DNA of 64,000 bases from UBA2970 sp965221075 (GTDB taxonomy: Bacteria > Verrucomicrobiota > Verrucomicrobiia > Limisphaerales > AAA164-E04): the NCBI GenBank assembly GCA_965221075.1, contig OZ244865.1:62001-126000 (forward strand), given 5' to 3'. Positions within the stretch are counted from its first letter, which is position 1, and each line of letters begins with the position of its first letter. A program made the position numbers and the translations under genes. A model generated the notes under the pieces. That model was not told the DNA's origin. It worked only from the letters and a program-made list of their open reading frames with translations, and did not search any database. This document shows positions 63,134 to 64,000 of the stretch, piece after piece.

Positions 63134-64000
63134 TCACGGCAGGGCGCCCTCGGACCTCGCCCCGGACAGGAGCGGAGGGTGGCCGGGACGATCCGGGAAC
63201 CAGATGCGGAACCGGATGCCCCTCCCCTCCCTCTGCTCCACATGGATCCTTCCCTGGTGCTGGGCGACGATCTGGTGGACGATCATCAGGCCCAGGCCCG
63301 CCCCGGTGTCCCGGGTGGTGTAGTAGGGCTCGAATATCCGGGGGAGCTGCTCCCGGGAGATCCCGGGACCGGTGTCCTCCACGGTCAGCCACACCCCCCG
63401 ATCCTCCCCGGAAGTGCTCAGGATCAGCTCTCCGTCCCGCTCCATGGCCTGCATGGCGTTCTTGATCAGGTTGATCAGGATCTGCTTGATCTGCGATGCG
63501 TCCAGCAGCGCCCGGACCGGGCCGGGATCCAGCCGGAGCACGACTTCGAGCCCGCGGTTCCCGATCTCGGGCCTGAGCAGATCCAGGGTGTCCTTCACCA
63601 CCCAGTTCAGATCGATCAACTTCCTTTCGAGCTGGACCGGACGGACCGCCCCGAGGTACTGGCGGACGGTGTAGTCCAGCCGGGTCAGCTCGGAGCGAGC
63701 GATCCGCAGGTACTCCCTCAGCTTCTCCGCCCCACCGGGAGGATCCCCTTCGGGGACCTCCAGCTTCCCCAGCTGCCGCTCGGCCAGCTGGAAGTGGATC
63801 TGCAGGGCGTTGAGGGGATTGCCCAGCTCGTGGGCGACGCTGGCGGCCATCAGGTGGAGGGCCTGGCCCCGCTCGCTCTCCACGGCCTCCTGCTTCTCCC
63901 GCATGCTCTGGGTGGCGTCCTGCAGAACCAGCACCACACCCCCGGTCTCGTGGATCCTGCGGTCCAGGGCCACCACGGTGACATGCAGGTAGCGCCTTTC
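63134..64000 (-). CDS. Sensor histidine kinase, 3' part
   Basis: The frame is open to the window edge; 288 residues are visible. The first 35 look like the end of a PAS-type sensor (ERRYLHVTVVALDRRIHETGG). They are followed by the H-box AASVAHELGNPLNALQIHFQ, the N-box QILINLIKNAMQAME, and the G-boxes VEDTGPGISREQLPRIFEPY and TRDTGAGLGLMIVHQIV, all intact. There is no transmembrane segment in the visible part. It is the partner of the sigma-54 response regulator whose start overlaps or follows its stop. This NtrB-like kinase probably works in the cytoplasm or near the membrane. Confidence 0.9.
   Translation of the reverse strand, partial: ERRYLHVTVVALDRRIHETGGVVLVLQDATQSMREKQEAVESERGQALHLMAASVAHELGNPLNALQIHFQLAERQLGKLEVPEGDPPGGAEKLREYLRIARSELTRLDYTVRQYLGAVRPVQLERKLIDLNWVVKDTLDLLRPEIGNRGLEVVLRLDPGPVRALLDASQIKQILINLIKNAMQAMERDGELILSTSGEDRGVWLTVEDTGPGISREQLPRIFEPYYTTRDTGAGLGLMIVHQIVAQHQGRIHVEQREGRGIRFRIWFPDRPGHPPLLSGARSEGALP

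Overview
This window is G+C-rich bacterial chromosome that looks like a member of the PVC superphylum, most likely Verrucomicrobiota or a close relative. That placement is an inference from gene content. The markers are an adjacent DUF1549/DUF1553 and DUF1501 pair, a type II secretion pseudopilin with a C-terminal H-x9-D motif, OmpL-like (BBP2) porins, very long CRTAC1-type FG-GAP proteins, LamG proteins ending in an LSWPAGG-type tail, an S1 sulfatase, and HPr kinase next to HPr. LptB, heptose-1-P adenylyltransferase, LpoB and porins indicate an outer membrane with LPS.

Layout. 1-4.4 kb: thioredoxin-like 3' end, a secreted protein, thrH-moeA (minus), ubiE (plus). 5.5-10.8 kb: a winged-helix protein, then hisF, a hisI relic, an LptA/LptC-like protein and lptB with 4-base overlaps, then hprK and ptsH. 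11.5-19.3 kb: rfaE2, a FlgT/CsgG-like lipoprotein, then a mobile scar holding broken lpoB and ycfL paralogues, a broken serine recombinase, an AAA ATPase and a decayed ISL3-type element. 19.7-24.9 kb: pabB-pabC-ubiX, then an M3 oligopeptidase on the other strand. 25-37.2 kb: exported proteins (sulfatase, two LamG paralogues, two giant FG-GAP/ASPIC proteins). 37.3-42.3 kb: oppD-oppF, an RND-type exporter and a FecR-domain protein. 42.5-46.1 kb: a 1.4-kb tandem duplication of a porin gene, the second copy frameshifted, leading into a pseudopilin gene. 46.7-50.0 kb: an A+T-richer island between two 135-bp imperfect direct repeats, carrying an IS630-like remnant, a broken HEPN gene and an intact two-gene ATPase (DUF3696 type) plus PIN-nuclease pair. 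50-53 kb: an intact COG3014-ycfL-lpoB set. 53.7 kb: tRNA-Leu(CAA). 53.9-64 kb: DUF1549/1553-DUF1501, two tandem methyltransferases, and on the minus strand histidine kinase, sigma-54 response regulator, GT39-like membrane protein and apbE.

Genes within operons are very tightly packed: nine pairs use 4-base ATGA or GTGA overlaps. In contrast there are nine spacers of 0.4-1.1 kb with no recognisable gene, several of them beside the decayed loci. The best candidate for an undescribed system is the ATPase-PIN pair at 47755-49697. It has the layout of an anti-phage module (ABC-type ATPase sensor plus RNase effector, translationally coupled) and sits in a foreign-looking island. All functional assignments come from reading motifs by eye; no database search was run.
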